Part shown: in pieces, positions 60,616 through 64,000 of the stretch
Layout: each line of letters starts with the position of its first letter
Numbering within the stretch: the first letter of the stretch is position 1
From: JBFLYZ01 sp040756415
GTDB lineage: Bacteria; Bacteroidota; Bacteroidia; JADZBD01
Assembly (NCBI GenBank): GCA_040756415.1
Contig: JBFLYZ010000001.1
Span: 1-64,000, forward strand
Direction: 5' to 3'
DNA length: 64,000 nucleotides
Program-made: the position numbers and the translations under genes
The notes under the pieces: model-generated
What the model saw: only the letters and a program-made list of their open reading frames with translations
What the model was told of the DNA's origin: nothing
Databases searched by the model: none

Positions 60616-61131
60616 ATGAACAAACTTAAGCATATTGTTTTGATCCTTGCGCTGTGCTTCAGCGCTGCCGGGTTCCATTCCTGCAAATGCAAAAAGGAAA
60701 TCACCCGGAACAATGAGCAAAACGGTCAGCACCAGGTTGAACAGCAGTATAAAGATGCGGTTACCAAGGCCGATAAGCTATTTGCGGCAATGGATTATGA
60801 AAATGCAAAGAAAGCATACGAAGAAGCGCTCAAATTGAAACCTCAGGAATCCTACCCGAAACAGCAGATCACCAAATGCGATGAAGCTATGTCCGGCCAA
60901 ACCATGGACGGATATACACCCGCTACCGTGATCTTCTACGAGCTGGACGGCTGCAAATGGATGCTGCTGCTGGAGAACGGGGCCAAGCTACAGCCCCAGG
61001 GAATGCTCGCGGAGGCCTTCCAGAAGGACCAGATGAAGGTGTGGGTGAGGTATGAAATGCAAAAGGACGCTCCCAATATCTGCATGGCTGGTGAAGTGGT
61101 GAAGATCCTTGATATTAAAGAAAGAAAATAG
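60616..61131 (+). CDS. TPR-containing lipoprotein
   Basis: 171 residues with a lipoprotein signal (Cys in FHSCKCKK). A single TPR-like helical pair (DAVTKADKLFAAMDYENAKK) is followed by a small beta domain with YELDGCKWML and NICMAGEVVKIL; its two Cys could form a disulfide. The C-terminal domain recurs in small Bacteroidota lipoproteins, but I do not know its function. It precedes fmt by 5 bases. Confidence 0.7.
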   Translation: MNKLKHIVLILALCFSAAGFHSCKCKKEITRNNEQNGQHQVEQQYKDAVTKADKLFAAMDYENAKKAYEEALKLKPQESYPKQQITKCDEAMSGQTMDGYTPATVIFYELDGCKWMLLLENGAKLQPQGMLAEAFQKDQMKVWVRYEMQKDAPNICMAGEVVKILDIKERK

Positions 61132-61136
61132 GATTT

Positions 61137-62105
61137 ATGCCGGGAAAGCCGAAGATCGTATTCATGGGCACGCCCGGATTTGCGGTGGCCTCGCTTGACG
61201 CGCTTGTAAAAAACCAGCTCCCCGTTGTGGGCGTGATAACAGCTCCCGATAAGCCGGCAGGCCGCGGACTGGAAATGCACGCCTCCCCGGTAAAACAATA
61301 TGCCCTGGAAAAGGGCCTTCGCCTGCTGCAGCCCGACAAATTAAAGAATGAGGCATTCCTGGCGGAGCTGCGATCGCTCGGGGCCGATCTCTTCATTGTT
61401 GTCGCTTTCCGCATGCTGCCCGAAGCCGTGTGGGGCATGCCCCGTCTCGGCACCTTCAACCTGCACGCCTCCCTGCTGCCGCACTACCGCGGTGCCGCCC
61501 CCATCAATTGGGCCATTATCAATGGCGAAAAAGAGACCGGGGTCACCACCTTCTTCCTTCAGCAGGAGATCGACACGGGAAAGATCATCTTGCAGGAAAA
61601 AGTAAAGATTGCCGAAGATGAAACGGCCGGTGAGCTGCACGATAAGCTGATGCAGGCGGGAGCCGCCCTGGTGCTGCGCACTGTTGAGCTGATCAGCACC
61701 GGAAACGTACCGCAAACCGACCAGGCGGCCCTGGTCAAAAGCGGGGAAGAGCTGCGGCCCGCACCGAAAATATTCCGGGAAGATTGCCGCATCGTCTGGC
61801 ATAAGCCCATAGACAAAGTCTACGATCTTATACGGGGGCTCAGCCCCTACCCGGCAGCTTATACCGAGCTGCTTTCACCCGAAGGAAAAAAATTCCAGCT
61901 CAAATTGTTCCGCGCTGAAAAACTGGCCGGCATGCCGGCCGCTGAGCCCGGCAGCATACGGACAGACGGCAGGACCTTTCTTCATGTGGCCGCTGCCGGT
62001 GGATATATCGCTGCGAGCGAGCTGCAACTGGCAGGTAAAAAGAGGATGACCGCAGCCGAGCTGCTGAGAGGCTTTCCTCTGAACGATGGCTGGAAAGCCT
62101 TGTGA
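61137..62105 (+). CDS. fmt: Methionyl-tRNA formyltransferase
   Basis: 322 residues. The formyltransferase domain has FMGTPGFAVASLDAL, then FNLHASLLPHYRGAAPINW (catalytic Asn and His) and QQEIDTGKIILQ (catalytic Asp); the C-terminal OB-like domain binds tRNA. It formylates initiator Met-tRNA. It follows the lipoprotein gene by 5 bases and ends in a hairpin terminator. Confidence 0.96.
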   Translation: MPGKPKIVFMGTPGFAVASLDALVKNQLPVVGVITAPDKPAGRGLEMHASPVKQYALEKGLRLLQPDKLKNEAFLAELRSLGADLFIVVAFRMLPEAVWGMPRLGTFNLHASLLPHYRGAAPINWAIINGEKETGVTTFFLQQEIDTGKIILQEKVKIAEDETAGELHDKLMQAGAALVLRTVELISTGNVPQTDQAALVKSGEELRPAPKIFREDCRIVWHKPIDKVYDLIRGLSPYPAAYTELLSPEGKKFQLKLFRAEKLAGMPAAEPGSIRTDGRTFLHVAAAGGYIAASELQLAGKKRMTAAELLRGFPLNDGWKAL

Positions 62106-62120
62106 ACAGGGCCTTTCAGC

Positions 62121-62143
62121 CCGCGGCTATTAACAAGTCGCGG
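62121..62143 (+). terminator. Terminator of fmt
   Basis: CCGCGGCT pairs with AGTCGCGG around a seven-base loop (one G-U pair), followed by ATTTTATC. The T-run is short. Confidence 0.6.
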
Positions 62144-62171
62144 ATTTTATCAACAATGTAGGGCCGCCCGC

Positions 62172-62201
62172 TTGACAAATACGCTATTCACCATACATTT
62201 G
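62172..62201 (+). promoter_or_regulatory. Consensus promoter for the HU gene
   Basis: TTG (62172-62174), exactly 19 bases, TACATTTG (62194-62201), 39 bases before ATG 62241. Confidence 0.8.
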
Positions 62202-62240
62202 TCGCCCCTCTAATCCATGTTTAACCATTAAATCAAGACC

Positions 62241-62516
62241 ATGAATAAAGCACAGTTAGTTGACGCCATTGCCGCTGAGGCCAGGATCACCAAGGCGGAT
62301 GCCTTACGGGCGCTGGACGGGTTCATCAACACCACTACCCGTGCCCTGAAAAAAGGAGAGCGCGTAGCCCTTGTAGGCTTCGGCACCTTTATCACCGCTA
62401 AAAGAGCGGGGCGCACCGGCCGCAATCCCAAGACCGGCAAACCCATACAGATCAAGGCCAAGCGTGTGGCCAAGTTCAGGGCGGGGTTGGAGCTGGCCAA
62501 AGCCGTAAACAAGTAA
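62241..62516 (+). CDS. HU family DNA-binding protein
   Basis: 91 residues, standard HU. It begins MNKAQLVDAIAAEARI and carries the DNA-binding arm GFGTFITAKRAGRTGRNP with GKPIQI. It bends and compacts DNA as a dimer. Own consensus promoter and strong terminator. Confidence 0.96.
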   Translation: MNKAQLVDAIAAEARITKADALRALDGFINTTTRALKKGERVALVGFGTFITAKRAGRTGRNPKTGKPIQIKAKRVAKFRAGLELAKAVNK

Positions 62517-62534
62517 GCCAGTCTGCATCACTTT

Positions 62535-62561
62535 AAAGTTCCGGCCATCCACCGGGACTTT
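62535..62561 (+). terminator. Rho-independent terminator of the HU gene
   Basis: AAAGTTCCGG pairs with CCGGGACTTT (one G-U) around a seven-base loop; the T-run is TTTTATTT. Confidence 0.88.
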
Positions 62562-62570
62562 TTTATTTCA

Positions 62571-62578
62571 TAGTTTTG
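62571..62578 (+). promoter_or_regulatory. Candidate -7 element for the arginase-family gene
   Basis: TAGTTTTG, 16 bases before ATG 62595. The -33 position would fall in the HU terminator and has no TTG. Confidence 0.4.
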
Positions 62579-62594
62579 CCGCAAAGCGCCTCGC

Positions 62595-63650
62595 ATGACA
62601 AAAGAAGAAAAGATACGAGCCTTCAATCCCAACGACCTCGGGGACCGGAGCAATACGATTTATGGGCTGCCCTTTACTCTTGCCGAATCGGAGGTGGTGG
62701 TCATTCCTGTTCCCTGGGAAGTGACCGTTTCTTATTCTCCCGGCACGGCCAAAGGGCCCCGGGCCGTTTTTGACGCTTCTTTCCAGGTCGATCTTTACGA
62801 CCCTTCTATCCCTGACCTGTGGAAGATCGGTATCGCCATGGACGAGATACCCAAAACATTGAAATTACAGAGCGGAAGGCTGAGGAAAAAGGCAGAGCGC
62901 TACATTTCCCTGCTGGAAAAAGGAAGGTCGCCCGCCAAGGACAGGTCTATGCGCGCTGTACAAAGCGAGATCAATGCCGCCTGCGCCAAAATGAACGCCT
63001 GGGTGAAGCAGAGGGCGCTGCAGCACCTGGACCGCAATAAGGTAGTGGCCCTGCTGGGAGGCGATCACAGCACGCCCCTGGGCCTGATGCAGGCCCTGGC
63101 TGAAAAGCACCGCTCATTCGGCATCCTGCAGATCGATGCCCATGCCGACCTGCGCAATGCCTACGAGGGCTTCGAGTTCTCTCACGCATCCATCATGTTC
63201 AACGCGCTGAAGATCCCGCAGGTACGCAAGCTGGTGCAAGTGGGCATACGCGATTATTGCGAGGAGGAGGTAATGCTGGAAAAAAATTCGGGCGGACGCG
63301 TAAAGACCTTTTACGACCGCGATATCAAGCACCGGCAGTACAGCGGCACCGCCTGGAAGGATATCTGCGCTGATATCATAAAAGAGCTTCCTGACCAGGT
63401 TTACCTGAGCTTCGATATTGACGGATTGGATCCCAAGCTCTGTCCCAATACGGGCACACCCGTAGCGGGCGGGTTCGAGGCCGAGCAGGTGCTTTACCTG
63501 GTGCAGCAGGCGGTGGAAGCCGGCAAGCGCATCATCGCTTTCGACATTAACGAGATCAGCCCGGGCCGTGACGAATGGGACGCTAATGTTGGCGCGCGCC
63601 TGCTCTACCGCCTTGCGGGCCTGGCCGCGCGCTCGAACGGGAGGATCTGA
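62595..63650 (+). CDS. Arginase/agmatinase/formimidoylglutamase-family ureohydrolase
   Basis: 351 residues. The binuclear manganese site is complete: LLGGDHST (His, Asp), DAHADLR (Asp, His, Asp) and SFDIDGLDP (two Asp). It hydrolyses a guanidino or formimidoyl group from an amino-acid derivative. About 60 extra residues before the GGDH motif set it apart from standard arginases. Formimidoylglutamase is the usual name for Bacteroidota members; no hut genes are seen, so the substrate is not fixed. It overlaps the next gene by one base. Confidence 0.85.
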   Translation: MTKEEKIRAFNPNDLGDRSNTIYGLPFTLAESEVVVIPVPWEVTVSYSPGTAKGPRAVFDASFQVDLYDPSIPDLWKIGIAMDEIPKTLKLQSGRLRKKAERYISLLEKGRSPAKDRSMRAVQSEINAACAKMNAWVKQRALQHLDRNKVVALLGGDHSTPLGLMQALAEKHRSFGILQIDAHADLRNAYEGFEFSHASIMFNALKIPQVRKLVQVGIRDYCEEEVMLEKNSGGRVKTFYDRDIKHRQYSGTAWKDICADIIKELPDQVYLSFDIDGLDPKLCPNTGTPVAGGFEAEQVLYLVQQAVEAGKRIIAFDINEISPGRDEWDANVGARLLYRLAGLAARSNGRI

Positions 63651-64000
63651 TGAGCAAAGAGCTGATCGCATACCTGTCCGCCTTCGTTTCTGAGAACCGC
63701 AGGAAAAAGTTCGATGAGGTCATCCGCTACCGTACCCGGCATATCACCATTGCCCTGGAAGATATCTACCAGCCGCATAATGCCAGCGCTGTGCTCCGCT
63801 CCTGCGATTGCTTCGGCATACAGGATGTGCATATTATCGAGAACAGGAACGCCTACACGGTGAACCCCGATGTGGCGCTGGGCTCATTCAAATGGCTCAG
63901 CCTGTACAAGTACAACCAGGAGGAGAGCAATACCGCATCCTGCATCAGGCACCTGAAACAAAAGGGCTACCGCATCATCGCCACCACTCCACATACGGAT
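63650..64000 (+). CDS. TrmH/SpoU-family RNA methyltransferase, C-terminus beyond the window edge
   Basis: 117 residues translated to the window edge, beginning MSKELIAYLSAFVSENRRKK. It contains HITIALEDIYQPHNASAVLR, the TrmH signature with the conserved Asn, and FGIQDVHIIE. The catalytic SAM knot would follow beyond the edge. It probably 2'-O-methylates tRNA G18. The start overlaps the arginase-family stop (TGATG). Confidence 0.85.
   Translation, partial: MSKELIAYLSAFVSENRRKKFDEVIRYRTRHITIALEDIYQPHNASAVLRSCDCFGIQDVHIIENRNAYTVNPDVALGSFKWLSLYKYNQEESNTASCIRHLKQKGYRIIATTPHTD

Overview
This is a Bacteroidota chromosome segment. Several independent features say so. There are three type IX secretion (T9SS) cargo proteins: two with a gliding-motility-type C-terminal domain and SprB/PKD repeats, and one with a type A sorting domain. 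Promoters fit the phylum's TTTG-N19-TAnnTTTG form; exact copies precede plsY, rpmG, the HU gene and the left-edge gene. Shine-Dalgarno sequences are almost absent. Phylum-typical genes include bshC, DUF4295, a BT_3928-type DoxX protein and the rpmG-DUF4295-ftsY-rimO order. Base composition is balanced to moderately GC-rich, except for an A+T-rich left edge. I saw no tRNA, rRNA, insertion sequence, CRISPR array or phage gene.

Layout. 1-6.4 kb: an A+T-rich partial gene, an exported hydrolase, a TMTC-like GT-C/TPR membrane protein, a VOC protein and a T9SS protein. 6.4-10.2 kb: a divergent T9SS/SprB-repeat protein with a rare strong Shine-Dalgarno. 10.2-14.3 kb: a polysaccharide O-acetylation operon (SGNH, SGNH, MBOAT). 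14.4-17.2 kb: a hypothetical gene, cinA and a DUF4197 lipoprotein. 17.3-23.2 kb: a giant 1966-residue TPR/PD40/coiled-coil/triple-SPOR protein. 23.3-33.1 kb: plsY on its own promoter, then a compact six-gene operon (DUF1599, DoxX-like, ABC permease, tpiA, prmA, a 1496-residue exported orphan). 33.1-36.8 kb: folP-cdaA facing a PgpH-type phosphodiesterase, which is a complete c-di-AMP make-and-break pair. 36.9-43.4 kb: YbjQ, thiolase, NlpC/P60, a WG-repeat lipoprotein, a beta-barrel candidate and a T9SS type A protein. 43.4-45.0 kb: bshC. 45.1-55 kb: translation genes (rimO, ftsY, DUF4295, rpmG, rpmB, rpsA, rlmI-like) with pepP among them. 59-64 kb: a DASS transporter, a lipoprotein, fmt, HU, an arginase-family enzyme and a partial trmH-like gene.

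The most interesting system is a Sia-type protein phosphorylation switch spread over 14 kb. An operon at 54,956-59,092 encodes a SiaB-like kinase (DUF6272), a SiaC-like regulatory phosphoprotein (DUF1987) and a phosphatase that joins a Reg_prop/Y_Y_Y sensor to an apparently intact PP2C/SpoIIE domain. Two more DUF1987 paralogues lie at 45.1 and 51.2 kb; the first has isoleucine where the phosphoacceptor is expected. A six-helix membrane protein in the ftsY-rimO cluster carries the same pre-phosphatase linker as the phosphatase but ends before any catalytic domain. No GGDEF protein (the SiaD output in Pseudomonas) is present, so the output here is unknown. These genes are interleaved with ribosome and translation genes.
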